Shown: in pieces, positions 48,600 through 60,553 of the stretch
How positions within the stretch are numbered: position 1 is the stretch's first letter
How the letters are laid out: each line of letters starts with the position of its first letter
Assembly (NCBI GenBank): GCA_024449915.1
Contig: JAMZAV010000158.1
Span: forward strand, 806,001 to 870,000
Source: Sweltsa coloradensis
Taxonomy: Eukaryota; Arthropoda; Insecta; Plecoptera; Chloroperlidae
Direction of reading: 5' to 3'
DNA: 64,000 nucleotides
The notes under the pieces: generated by a model
Told to the model about the DNA's origin: nothing
The model's database searches: none
The model's input: only the letters and a program-made list of their open reading frames with translations
Translations under genes and position numbers: made by a program

Positions 48600-48671
48600 G
48601 CCCCGACTGGGGATCGAACCCAGAACCTCTGGCTTAACGCGTCATAGCTCAACCAATTGAGCTCATCATCA
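48600..48671 (-). repeat. tRNA-Asn-like sequence (SINE/pseudogene), left member of inverted pair
   Basis: On the minus strand it reads AGCTCAATTGGTTGAGCTAT (A-box/D-arm), a loop containing GTTAA, and CTGGGTTCGATCCCCAG, a perfect 5-bp T arm. The 3' acceptor strand is present, but the 5' acceptor strand is replaced by GATGAT repeats. The flanking tail ATACTTTTATGACAATTG is shared with the right member. Confidence 0.65.
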
Positions 48672-48725
48672 TCATGAATGTCAACAGTCACAACAAATAG
48701 CAATTTAAATGAAGGTGTGTCTTGT

Positions 48726-48797
48726 GTCTCGATATCTCTATTGGTAGAGCTATGGCTCGTTAAGCCTGTGTTTCTGGGTTCGATCCCCAGTCGAGGC
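48726..48797 (+). repeat. tRNA-Asn(GUU)-like sequence, right member of inverted pair
   Basis: The 72-nt geometry fits a tRNA. Acceptor GTCTCGA pairs 7/7 (one G-U) with TCGAGGC, the T arm CTGGG/CCCAG is perfect around TTCGATC, and the D arm has 3 pairs around TATTGGTA. The anticodon stem is weak (3 of 5), and the loop TCGTTAA gives GUU with C where the invariant U33 should be. The missing U33 and weak anticodon stem argue for a tRNA-derived SINE or pseudogene. The downstream tail ATACTTTTATGACAGTTG matches the left member. Confidence 0.65.
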
Positions 48798-48887
48798 ATA
48801 CTTTTATGACAGTTGCTATCATTCAATAATAGTAATATTAATACAGAGTAATGGCAATGAGAATGTTAAACATGATGTCAGATACCA

Positions 48888-49360
48888 CTAGGAAAACGCT
48901 AAAGTCCCGCCGCGTTGATGGATGAGCGTAATTTTTTTTAACGGAAAAAGCGTAAAATTGCAATTTTTTTAATAGATATTTTTAGATTACGCTCAAATTT
49001 CACACGAATATATTAATTCATAAAATTAAAGTTCTGTGAAAAAATCATTACAATCGGATAAAGCATGTAGATGTTATAAGTCGAAGAATTTTTTTAAAAA
49101 TCGAAAAAATCGTAAAATTGCGATTTTCACGAGAAATAATTTTTCGATCGATTTTTCCCCCCGTGCAGTTCTTCGTTCAGAGATTTCATAGACCTCCATA
49201 AAATTTCATCGCAATTGGAGTATTGGTTTAGCCGGAATCGTGTTCACAGACACAAAAAAATACAAAAAAGAAGAAAAAAAAAAACATTCCGGATTTTTTT
49301 TCTCCAGTGTAGTGAAATGGAATCTTCGCTTCGCTCGCTACGCTCGCTACGCTCATCCAA
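48888..49360 (-). mobile_element. Helitron-like family A, copy 2 (1.3 internal units)
   Basis: On the minus strand the 5' end is TTGGATGAGCGTAGCGAGCG and the 3' end CCTAG|T (48888-48891), with subterminal AACGCGGCGGGACTTTAGCG and GCTCATCCATC. It contains one full and one partial CGTAAAATTGC unit (~160 bp), the AGTTCTTCGTTCAGAGATTT and TTTAGCCGGAAT segment, and an A-rich tract. Internal units are the same type as at 42.1 kb but fewer. Confidence 0.8.
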
Positions 49361-50210
49361 CAATAACTCGTGCAGCTTAACTTGATACTTTAGACCGCCT
49401 AAATCTAGCCGGTATGATACAGGTGGAGACTATCGAAGCCACGAACCCTAAGCCTCTTTCTGACACCGCAGCGTTAGAAACATAGGAAATAAGAAAGTCC
49501 CCATCCAATCTTCAAAAGTCTCCATTTTTGGGAGAAAATCCCCCAAATTTTAAATAATTAATATTTATATATATTTTTTTAAATGGTCAATGAAAATGAA
49601 AATAATGACACATTATCTATTTAAATTCATACGTATTTAAGGCCTAGAGAGGAGATTGCAAAAAACAATTGATTTGCTTTCCTGACTAGTTTCACAGCGA
49701 AGTGCGAGCGAGGGAAGGGGGGGGGGGTCGCGTCGGTTACTTTTCAGTCTTTTCTGTGTTGTGCTAGCGGCACTTGACATCTAGCAATTTGAAAAGGCCA
49801 AGGAAAATATACAAACACACAATGAAAAAGTTGATTTATTTATGTTTTCAACATTTATCTTAAAACGCAAATTTCTTCAGAAAATATCTTCTGAAGGGCA
49901 AAAATCCCCCAAAAAAGTCGCTAATCCCAAAATGAAAATATTGTCGCTAAAGGCACTTTGAAATCCCCTATATTTAGCGACAAATCCCCCAAGTTGGCAA
50001 CACTGCGCGTCCAAGGTCCTAGGAATCTCCTAGCGGAGTTTCGGCGAACCTCAAACCAACCTGATTGTGAAGCCTCGTGCGTGCCTGCCGGGACTTCTCT
50101 GCCAAAAAACCTCCGAAAAGTTTTTTGACCCGACTTCGATCGAATCTTTCAAGGTCGTTCTAAAAGAATCCTCGGTTCAAAGCTTCCCGCGCTTCCAGAG
50201 GGTCGTTGAA
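49361..50210. other. Mixed stretch with a transposon-like end
   Basis: A G11 run lies at 49717-49727. The segment 49870-50005 ends AAGTTGGCAACACTG. CAGTGTTGCCAACTT is the kind of terminus often seen on hAT-like elements, but the opposite end (perhaps CAGCGTTAGAAAC near 49470) matches poorly and no target duplication is visible. Confidence 0.35.
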
Positions 50211-50213
50211 TGA

Positions 50214-50300
50214 GATTGCGCAAGCGCAGTACAGGCGCGTCCTGTTAGCGAGTGAATGAATGAAATGCGAGGCCGGAAATGATAAGTGGGCCATCTTGTT
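50214..50300. promoter_or_regulatory. Possible CpG-type promoter motif cluster (NRF1, ETS, YY1)
   Basis: TTGCGCAAGCGCAG (NRF1-like) at about 50216-50230, GGCCGGAAATG (ETS core CCGGAA) at about 50270-50280, and GCCATCTTG (complement of the YY1 core CAAGATGGC) at about 50291-50299 fall within 90 bp in a GC-richer setting. These three often co-occur at metazoan housekeeping promoters. No transcript start or first exon can be seen, so the call is weak. Confidence 0.25.
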
Positions 50301-50489
50301 CTTGAGACGGAAGGACAGGTGAACCGGTGTAAATCACATCACAACAGCTGGCCTGGCGGAACAAGTCGAGATGACTGCCCGCCCGCCTGTCATATTCACA
50401 GAATTATTTTAAACACTTCATAATATTAATAAAAAAACACACGAATAAACACTTAGGAACTGGCAAAGAGCAACATTGCACAATAAAGT

Positions 50490-50575
50490 TAACGGGGTCC
50501 GAACCCACGCCGGCGCCGGCGGAAGGGGACGGTAGATTAGCCCTACGCTGGGCTTGGGCCCGACTTTCCGGTATC
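50490..50575 (-). repeat. tRNA-derived SINE head
   Basis: On the minus strand GGCGTGGGTTCGGACCCCG holds a B box (about 50495-50507). Upstream is GC-rich with a palindromic CCGGCGCCGG. No cloverleaf. Confidence 0.4.
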
Positions 50576-52320
50576 GGGAGAGTTTGGATTGAAAAACAAA
50601 ACAAAAACAAAACTGTGAATTATGATTAAAGAAGCTCTAACTTCAGTTTATTAACTCGCTGCCCTCACGACTCTAAAAATAAAACGCGATGGATCGGTTT
50701 ACGTTCCATGAAGCATGAAGACGCTATTAGAGACGATGGGTGGTGATAGATGAGGGTGGAGGCGATTAGAACAACTTGACAAAAATATAAATACCTGAGT
50801 ATTGTAAATAATTTTAAACATCATATTGCAACCCACGCCACGCTCCTTGGTGCCATATATCATAGTCAGGTATAGTTCGTATTTCAAGGTTAGGTGTTTT
50901 TATTAATTTTCCATTCATTGAAATGATTAATTAAATCGTCTCAGATATGACAATGTTGGATGGAAGTAGTTGTTGTAAAAGATAAGACGAAGGATATTTA
51001 AATCTTCACAATAACGTAATGCAGTTGATAGCATATTTAAATCGTTATTTTATTATCATTATTTACGCTAAAATGGTTCAATCGAGAGCAGTTATGCATG
51101 TAAGTAAGACCGTTCAATCGTTTAACTACCCAGGCATGCGCCTATAGTGGTGATACCCATTGCTGGGCGTTACGAAGCTTTGATGCACATTAACACAATG
51201 TGGCGCTCTTGAAAGCTCTGCTCGAAAATAATTTTAAGGTTTAATATTGGTAAATAATTTTCAATAAATATAGTCGAGTAATTAGTCAATTAAATGTATG
51301 GTAATAATTAGTTGGTTTACATTTCATTATAAATTACAGTAAATTGTGCACTTTGTGTACATACACGCCATATTATGTAGACCTAACGTCCATCGTAATC
51401 CAATGTTGGCCTACACCTTTACATAACCTTGCATTGAAATGTTTTTAACTAATTATGATGTTTTAATTGATTGTAAACACGGATCAACCGAATTCATATT
51501 CTATTTGATTAATTGCTGACGTATAGTTTTTATTTGGAGTTAATGATGTTTTAGTGATTATGATAGGATGAGGGAAAAGCAAGCCAGGTGATGACATCAA
51601 TTTAGCTACCCAAAAAGAGCTAAGGCGTCATTTCTTTGTTTTTGTATTTTATTGTTTGTCGCACCGGTCTTGAATATTTTTAGGGAACCTTCGAAATTTT
51701 TTCAATTAGGCGCATGAATCATGAAAGCCGCACGTTTCTACAATTTGACCCGATTTTGCAGAAATTGCTTCGGTCTCTATGCCTGCTACACGGCTACTCC
51801 AATATTAATTGAAGTTTAAGGGGAGCTTCATTACCCTTAACCTTTAACCTGCAGCGTTTTCGAGTAGATTCGAATTAATGCTAATCTCAATTTTATACTT
51901 ACGCTTCCTAGCGCCATACAATGTCATACGTAAGCAAATTAAAACAATGTTTCAAATTTTATATAAATTAGAATCTTCAAATTCTATGCAGGTTGGGGTA
52001 TCCATAGAAATAACAAAACTTGACACTTGTTTAAAAAAAAATCTGGTCGATATTAAAAAACGAAATTAAAATCAATAAAAATGTAGCTCAATGGTCCAAA
52101 CCGCCAACCCATCAACGCGCCTGTGACTAGGGTTCGCGAAGCAAAGGTTTCAACAGAGACTGTCTAACCTCACAGTGCTCCAAACTTTAAAGATTTAATT
52201 CTACGATTAAACCAGGAAATAATTTTGAAGTATTCCCAGAAACCTTCCCTAACCGTAGATTCCTCTAGTAATATTTTGCAATCATTTTGTATTGTATCAA
52301 ATTAAATTAAATAAGTTAAA
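50576..52320. other. AT-rich stretch, nothing recognised
   Basis: No supported coding or repeat feature. Confidence 0.4.
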
Positions 52321-52630
52321 CTAGGTTGTTTCGGAAACGGTTTTTACAGTCGCGTTGTTGGATGAGTGTTTTTGGTGGATTGCATATAGCCATTTGGCCG
52401 GAATCGTGAGAACAAACACAAACACAAACACAAACACAGACACAAACACAAACACAAACACAAACACAAACACAAACACAAACACAAACACAAACACAAA
52501 CACAAACACAAACACAAACACAAACACAAACACAAACACAAACACAAACACAAACACAAACACAAACACACATAACACCCGAGCTTTCTTTCTCTTGGTT
52601 GTCAAATTGATGTCTTCAGTGTCTGCACTT
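52321..52630 (-). mobile_element. Helitron-like family A, copy 3 (minimal, core replaced by microsatellite)
   Basis: The CTAG end is at 52321-52324 with plus-strand A before it. The AACGCG hairpin region (ACAACGCGACTGTAAAAACC on minus) and CTCATCCAAC are conserved, as are TTTGGCCGGAATCGTG and ACACCCGAGCT near the other end. The 160-bp tandem core is missing; in its place is a (CAAACA)n microsatellite. The 5' end is mutated (GATGTCTTC... in place of GAAGTCTTCGCTTCG), so the boundary is approximate. Confidence 0.65.
52411..52570 (+). repeat. (CAAACA)n microsatellite, about 26 units
   Basis: A hexanucleotide run of ~160 bp with a single variant unit (CACAGA near 52435). It is open in several frames (Thr-Asn, Cys-Val, Cys-Leu, Phe-Val repeats), which explains the long ORFs here. 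Confidence 0.95.
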
Positions 52631-53262
52631 CAAATCATAAATATGTTCCACGTATTTGCCTAATAAGTGCAAAATTTAATTTAAATGTTAAGTGTTTTCT
52701 TTCTGTTTCATAAATATATTGGCAATTCGTTGCTGATTTTTAAATCCATATCCATGATTGCATGAATATTTGTGTGACGACAAATAAATCTGAAGAACTA
52801 CTTCATCCAAATTGTTTGATGTCGAGAGTAATATATTGCCCTCAGCTGGAAGTACAAACAACTAAATATTTCTCGAATAAATTAATCCAAACATGCCTAG
52901 AAACTTACGACGACTGATTGTAATTTCAGCTAACTCTTGCACATTATTTTCTGTTCGTTTCGTCAGCTCTGAGCTGCACTAGTGACTCCGGGCGCAGTTT
53001 CGCCGCCGTGCGGTTTAGTGACGCAAACGTTGTTTCCAGTTTCACATTTCGGCTTCAACTCTCACCTTACCAATCCCACCACTATACAGCAGGTGGCAAT
53101 CCGCGAGGATGTGTGATCATTCTAATCAATGATTGCGATACGCACAATAATTATCATTGAGAAATAGCAACACTCTTCAATCTTCATCCACCTGTGATAA
53201 GACTTTCAAAACAAAATTATCGGTTTTACCTGTTTTATGTGTTTTATCGACATCGTGTTAAT
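52631..53262. other. Non-coding stretch
   Basis: A small GC-richer patch lies at 52970-53040; otherwise nothing was seen. Confidence 0.4.
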
Positions 53263-53330
53263 AGGATTGCCAGCGGCAGGAATTACCCCGACGACCTCCC
53301 GAATTAATTAAAGGTCTGCGTTGAAGCGCA
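53263..53330 (-). repeat. SINE family S1, copy 4
   Basis: On the minus strand AATTCGGGAGGTCGTCGGGG then TAATTCCTGCCGCTGGCAATCC, with a decayed B box. The order of blocks equals the copies at 19.4 and 42.9 kb. Confidence 0.5.
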
Positions 53331-55660
53331 TGGTTCATTCTGATTTAATACGCAGATTAGGCCTAGTTAATGTTTTTGTCGTGTCGAACACGTCAGGTAA
53401 ATGATTGTATTTCAATACAATTATACGCAGCTGTTCTAGGTAGCACTGCCCTATAGTCTTTTACGGGGGAAAGGGTATACTTACGACACCATAAAACATC
53501 ATTGGGATTAGTATTACAGTTTGTTCCATGAGCCAAGGGACTACTTGGTCAATGATAATTGACTAGTTTAACGAACTAACTCCGATAAACGTCAAACAAT
53601 AACATATGGGTGTAAATAAAGTGGTGTAAGCAGTGTTGGTCCAGCCACAGAGGCACACGGGCGGTAGAGCTTCTAGTGACGTATACCACGAGTCACTTGT
53701 TGAGCAGAATCCTTATAGTCGGCTGATTTCCCACCAGTTTTATGCGATATTGATAAAATTAATGTATTAAAATCATATTTCACAACTGGTTTACATAAGT
53801 TAGTATTTCTTTTACTAGATTGTACATACATGTGTAATTTGTCCTTACGTCCAACAAAAGTTGTAAGCTATATCGGCATCGTTTGTGCATGATGCACGCA
53901 AAATTTATGTACAATTATTAGAGTAATTAAGCTAATAATCCTTAAAACCATTATGTAACATTTATTAAACTCTAATAAATATATTTTCTTCTCTTTCTTG
54001 AAGACATGTAAAGGGCAAGACCTGATTTTGGCGTACGTAGAATTGATCATTCATTACTATAGCAGTTCTTAGACTTTCTTATCAACGTACGGTACTATAC
54101 TATTACTATTCCGTGTCACTTGTACCTACGCCCATCATAAAATCATTTCTGCTTTTAATTTAATTTATAATAACAATAATTCTAATAGTGTAAAAAATAT
54201 TAATGTAAAAAATATAACGATAAGTATAGCCATGATGAACAATATTCTAAAGATTTGGCAGCGTGATGTAACTTATAAAAGTTACCCTTCCGTCCTAGTC
54301 CAGAGGGTGATTGCCTTATACGGCGTGAACATACGTTTTACATGACCGTTCTTTTGAAGTTACAATTAACAGTCTAATATGAGACGTTAAGGGGATATTT
54401 CACTAAAAATGTTGAAAAACCAGAAGTTTTGCTTTTTTATTATTTATTTTTTATTTAACATTTACGTGTATTATTGACTACATAAATTTATTTTATGCTG
54501 ATATAATTCTTTAAGCATTAAATGTTTTTTTTCTTAAGCGCAGCATGCTATTTTGCATGGAAAAATGGCTTACCGGTACTGATATAATGCCTAATCAAGG
54601 GCTGTATAGAGTGTTATTCATAACTATTTTAATAAATTTTAAAGAAGCCTAGATTAACAGGTTATAAAAGACCAGTGAATTCATGTAAAATAAATGAACT
54701 GAACCTTTAGTATAGTGTTTCACTTAAATTTACGAAAAAACAACATAAATAAACTTTAAATGCTATTATCTCGGAACATTTATTTTAGCACATTTGCTAA
54801 CATTTTTTCCTACTTCTTCTACAGTTTTTAAGATAGAAGGTTAATTTTTTATTATGCTCACAAGTCTTATTCTGACAAATTCACCAGACACATTTTTGAT
54901 GAGATCCATAGCTTTTTAATTAAAATATGTTAAATATGGATTTGCTACAAAAATCATACATTTTCCAACAATACAAAGAAAAAAATCATATATACCAAAC
55001 AAAACAAAAATTATCAAATCCCTCTAGTGAATGTTTAGATGAATTGTTTTTTAATCAAAAACACTTTAGACTTAAAAAAAAATGAAAACTGTGAAAGCCT
55101 TAGCATTTTTAGCAAAACGCTCTTTTAACAATGTAATTGTCCATTTTTGGAAAATAAAAAATAATTTTGAACTTTTTTGGGGGGAATTATTTCTTGCAAT
55201 AATATAAGCAGTTGTACTAACAATTTCAAATGTGTACGTGGAATGGTTTAGAAAATTTCAATTTCAGTGAACTATCCCCTTAAGCAATATTCAATCCAAA
55301 CTGTGAGAAGTTTAATTCAGTGACACAATTTTTTGGAAAAAAATCTATTGACTAAAGCACGAAATGATATTGGTAAATTTAAATGTAAACTACAATTTTA
55401 ATATTAGATTGTCTAGTAGAGTAGAGAAAAATTACCACCAACTTTTAACAAAACTTGTAGGCTTTGAACCCCCTTTTAAAATAAGTGAATGCTTAATATA
55501 GAGCCCTTTGTATTAGGGACGCCCAACGCTAAAATAAAAACTAAAGATAATCTGAAGTGTGAGTAATTGTCATATTACATTTCTTTAACCGCGTAAAGGA
55601 AGTGGCACTATAATACATTACACACATTACCAAAATATATCCACGTGGCAGATATTTTTA
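53331..55660. other. Strongly AT-rich stretch, nothing recognised
   Basis: No coding region or family member was found. Confidence 0.4.
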
Positions 55661-56328
55661 TTGGATGAGCGAAGCGAAGACTTCAATATCACTGACCCCC
55701 CAAAACATTCAGCTCGGGTGTTTTTTTGTTTGTTTTTGTTTGTTGTTTGTTTGTTTGTTTGTTTGTTCGCTTTCTACCGGACAAACGGCATATTATGCGA
55801 TCTTGATGAAAATTGGAGGGGACCTTCGAAATCTCTGAACTTAGAACTGCCATGTTTTTGGGTACAATCAAATAAATATTTCTCATGAATTTCGTACATT
55901 GATTTTTTCGATTTTTAGTGCGATATTTTCGTAACATTTGAGCCGATTCTGACCAAACGGGTGGGGCTACAACGTTCAAATTTCACATGGACATTAAGGT
56001 AATGGTGATGTATTGCCTTTTGAAACTAAAAGTTCAAAAAGTTAGCCATAATTCATAGAATAAAGGTTTTAATATGAGTTTTTTTAGGTACATAATAACA
56101 ATTCACAAGTAACAATAGAAACTTGACAACAATCACCTACAATGCGTTCAAAAAGCAAGTCTTAGGGCCTCCAGATATTTTACATTCTAATAACTATAGC
56201 AATTAGTACTACTTAATAAAAATTATCCTAATTTAACTTGAAGAAGTAAAGAGATCCCACGCTTACTAAAAACATAAAAAAGCTCATCCATCAACGCGAC
56301 TAAAAAAAGCGTTCGCGAAGCGGCCTAG
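55661..56328 (+). mobile_element. Helitron-like family A, copy 4 (second core type)
   Basis: Clean ends: A|TTGGATGAGCGAAGCGAAGA at 55661, and at the 3' end AACGCGACTAAAAAAAGCGT, CGCGAAGCGGC, CTAG (56325-56328)|T. It therefore sits between A and T, as canonical Helitrons do. After the 5' end come CACTGACCCCCC, AGCTCGGGTG, a (GTTT)n patch and GCGATCTTGATGAAAATTGG. Then come TCGAAATCTCTGAACTTAGA and a core with ACCAAACGGGTGGGGCTACA. That core matches the 62.1-kb copy and not the 42.1/48.9-kb copies. Length 668 bp, no coding capacity. Confidence 0.8.
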
Positions 56329-59300
56329 TTTAATCATTATTAGATTTTTTAACAGCTACCGGTACTCAGAACAGTTGCTTACAAAATTATACCGATTAAT
56401 TGATTCATGATTGTCATTAATTGATGACTATTAGATTGATTGAAAGATGTGATAGAACACGAATGTAAACTCCGAAGTGAAATATACATCTGTTGATTCT
56501 GTTCTAATACACCCTTCTGCTTCTCCCGTCAACAACCATCACGCGCTTATAACCGGGACAGAGGGCCAGGGCTCTCGCTCCACAATGTGCAATAATTACG
56601 ATGTGCTAACACCAACATAGTTCGGTGTCCCCTTCTACCAAAGTCCGCTGTCACTCGTCACATCACGAGACCTATCTAGACAAGTGTTTGCGTGAGAGAT
56701 GATTTCAAGAAGGGCTTTATAGTTTAAAACAGTTTCAAGGTAAAAACATCGTGTGACTGACTAATTATCAAGTCTTGGAATAAACTGCAACATCCAGAAG
56801 TATGATGTATTTAACGTCATATTTTTGTTGCATATAATTTATTAAAACAAGTGAAAAGGTCAAATAAATCAAATAAAGTTGTGTAACATCACAAATAAGC
56901 TTAACATTTAACCAATAATCGTATGAGTAAAAAATTATCCCTATACTTTTGATTATAGAATATTAAATTCAGTGTTGTTTGTGGAATTATCTTGCTTCCA
57001 GCGTCCAAGGTAAATGCGACTTTTGAGTGTTTTAAGTGTGATTATGATATGATATTCGACACCATAGTTATTTATCACGAGTTTCGAACATCATCTCACC
57101 AACTAAGTAGGACTCTACTGCTAATTAATATTATTGAAGTTGAAATTGTTGGGCTTACAAACAGAATTAACATTACTATAATACATTACATTAGGCCTAT
57201 ACCAATGAGCTTCAATTGAGACACTATACTGCAATAATTGGACATATTTCAATAATCAAAAAATCATTATAGTAGATATACCCTTCATTAAAAGTTACAA
57301 TTATTATTGGTAACCACATATTGTTTTTGTTACCTATATTATTATAAATAAAATTATACGGTCCCTAGTTGGGACACATTTTTCGTATAGGCCTATTGCT
57401 TTCAGTCCATCCTTGTTAATATTGTATTAATTGTTATATATTTACCACATTTATCTTAAATTTTATCTATTAGGAAGCGAAATGTGTGAAGTGATGTTCT
57501 GGTGTCCATGGGCAGGGAGGTTATATCGCGTTGCATGTTTCGCAGTTGCTACTTCACCGATGTTTGTTTCAATTCTGCAGAACTACGGTAACCAGAACCA
57601 GAACCACAACCGCATCCTCATGTTTTGGGACCCACCGCTCGTTATCGCGATAATAGCTTCATTTACCGTCGCAAGATTCAAGTACACTAAGTTGTAATTT
57701 AACTCACGCTGTAGAGGCTAGGGGTGAGAATCGGACACCATTTCCTGTTGAAGTGTGAACGCGAAAGAGTAACTGCTGAGTGGGGAGAAGAGCTAGCGAA
57801 AAAGCTAGTCAATGAATGTAAAGGCTAATGAAATCAGAGCCTAACGCAGCCCCTTTTTATTTAGATTTAAATTTGATCCAACAAGAAGAGACACCAACAT
57901 AACAATAATATATAGCGGTTGCCAGTCACAGTTACACCTCCTTACAGCACCCGAGACGACATTAATAAAAGGGTAATATATTTTTATTCTGATGTTCTCA
58001 ACAATTGTATAGCCTGATTGCCTATGTGAGTAAAGTATTTTAGATTATAAACGAAAATTGTTAAAAGCATCTTAAAATGTTCCAAGTAAAATCGTCCATT
58101 TAAAAGTTGTTTAAAGATTCTTCGTTGTTTACACTAAATAAAAAACAAGATTATTTCCAGTGAACTATTAAAAGTAAATTAGTGAACTTAAACCGTAAGA
58201 AGGTTCGTGTAAACGCAGAGTTTTGAGAGCGAGCTAAATTATGATTATGATTTTAAGTAAGTTATTTTCTCGTCGGTAAATTTGGCACATCACGTCATGA
58301 TCATCGTCCCAACGGCAACTGAGCGTGAGTGCTTCACAAACATTTAACTTACAGCGCCTGGTAGTTTGAATTAAGAAAATAAGTTGCCGGTAACATGTTT
58401 TTAAAACACAGTTGGGGTAGATACACAGCTTCCCGAGAATTTATATTAATACGTATCAATAATAACAGGAAAATAGAGAAAAACTGGCGTTGATATCGAA
58501 GGCCTATAATTTAGGTTTAGTTTAATACACAATCTATAGTTCACGATTATATGGTACGATGACGGAGAATCATTGTTATATCGTGTGTAGTATTTTGTTT
58601 GTCTCACGGTAATAATTTCGGAATGTTTCACAATTGAAATTAACTATATAAACACGTTCATGCAAGACTGTCAAACGACTGAGCGGAAATCAAGCTAATG
58701 TGACATCAATTACGTTTTGCCTAATTCCACATTCACGCAAGAACGTGAAAATAACAAGCAATAATAAATATATGGTAAACTCGTTTCGTCTATAATTACT
58801 GCAATTAACTATGAGCTGAACAATGTTTTGTTTTCTTACGCTTAGCAATTATTTCGTATTTTGTTTCTGGGCGTAATCTCGCTTTGAATTTGTCTACGGA
58901 ATACAAGAAAAAGTTCTAAGTACAAAGGTTCAAGACAAGAACAAATAAATAGGTAAGTTATGCCACACAATAATTCTTTATTTCGTTGTATTATTTTAAG
59001 GGAATAACAAGTTACCGGAAAAGATGTGCGGACCGCAGGCCTAGTTGTGGGGAATACGCCAACTCACTAAACAACCCTATATTGTATTACATTCGCAGAT
59101 AATGGTTTGTCTTTTAATATATAAAGAAATACATTTTAAACTAGGTCTTGTTCATCATAAAATCTTTCAGGAAGTAATGACAACACTGCAAGTGAGTAAA
59201 GAAAATGCCAATTACTCTTTTTCGTACAGTTCAACTCGAATAGCATTACGGTACTGAAGTATATAATAATAATAAAAGACCCTGAATCAGCCTAAATTTC

Positions 59301-59344
59301 CTCATTATATTTGTTTCGAGTGCCTTCATAATAACAACGCTCCT
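56329..59344. other. Non-coding stretch, nothing recognised
   Basis: ORFs of 60-90 codons have no known family. No repeats shared with the rest of the window were noticed. Confidence 0.4.
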
Positions 59345-59425
59345 CTGAGACGGCGGCTGGGTGAGCCAGCCAGGTAGCCGTCGCGCACGCTACACCGAGG
59401 CCGGGGTTCGATCCCCGAGCGAACC
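59345..59425 (+). repeat. tRNA-derived SINE head, GC-rich
   Basis: GGCCGGGGTTCGATCCCCGA contains a B box (about 59402-59416), with upstream GCCAGCCAGGTAGCCGTCGC. The T stem is partial (3-4 pairs). Not a functional tRNA by eye. Confidence 0.45.
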
Positions 59426-59859
59426 TCGGAATAATTACAAATACTCATCTCGCCAGAACATCTTTCGACACAAGATTACATTTTAAAAGAAGTTATATAG
59501 GCTACATTAAAACTCACCTTCCGAGTGCTTTGCCTTCAGCCAAAGTGTAGGGCCTATGCGCGTGCGTCGGCCCAGAACACGTGACAACGTCAAACTTAAC
59601 CAAACACGACCACGTTGACGTTGACGTTGATATTATTCTGTGGCGTTGATCACGAAACACTTTCACACCACGCGTCCACAACTAATTAGGGTTTATAAAT
59701 ATAGTTATGTACGCTGAATCTTGATTTAAAAAAACACCTAGACCACGTAAAACATTCGCAAACTTGGCGCTGTCACATTCCGTTTTAACTCGTAATTTGT
59801 ATAGCACATAGTTTAGCCACTTGTCATTAAATCACTGTATTCTAGTTGTCGCTTAGGTT

Positions 59860-60480
59860 CCTCGCGTTGAAGAGAGGTTCCGTGCACCGAGAGGAAGGTT
59901 CGCACGTCGGTGTCAGTCGCGGGGAGCCGTCAATGAACAGCTCCGGTCTCCAATGAACCGAGCGATCCCGCCACTCAATTGGTAATCACTCCTTCATTCA
60001 CCGCGGCCGCCGACAATACTACCGTGCTTGTCGTCCAGATCGGAGGAGACAATAGCCGGAGAACCGCGTCCATGTGGACAAGTGAATGATCTAATAAGAG
60101 TCCGCGAGATATCTGCGACGACCTCCACACTCGAGAGCGATCACCCGAAGGAAGGAATCTGTCGTCCACACTTGCGTCGAGATCACACGAGGTGTCATCC
60201 GCTCGTCGGCATGGCTAGGTGCGTGCGTGCGTGTGTACTCACAGCCTCCTTCAGAACTACTGAAAGAAGTTGCTGATGGTGGTCGTCGTCGGATGGGGAG
60301 AGGAAGGTAGGTAGGTAGCTAGCTAGCTAGCAAGCGGGATCAAGTCTATACAAACTGTATGTTTGATTGTCCGACTCCCTCCACTCCCCTCATGCCCCCC
60401 CTCTCCCCACATGCAAACATCTTCACGAGGCGAGGACGAGTTTAGAGCAAGTTGAGGGTTTTTATGTAACTCGATTCGAG
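59860..60480. other. GC-richer block, possible 5' regulatory or untranslated region
   Basis: CpG-containing sequence with overlapping short ORFs on both strands, ending in a GTAGGTAGGTAGCTAGCTAG run (about 60306-60331). No splice-bounded exon could be argued. It lies just upstream of the CRE minisatellite. Confidence 0.3.
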
Positions 60481-60553
60481 GTGATTAAATGATCAATGGC
60501 ACTTCGAGGGAATCTGTTGTACTTTCCGGGGAACTGAACCGAGAGCCGCGCGG

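Noticed and set aside
48323..48826. 167-codon minus-strand ORF
   Set aside because: Runs through the (AAT)n microsatellite and two tRNA-like repeats; the GIEPR-type peptide is a tRNA B box read in reverse.
52316..52663. Cys-Val, Cys-Leu, Phe-Val and Thr-Asn repeat proteins
   Set aside because: Translations of the (CAAACA)n microsatellite in different frames.
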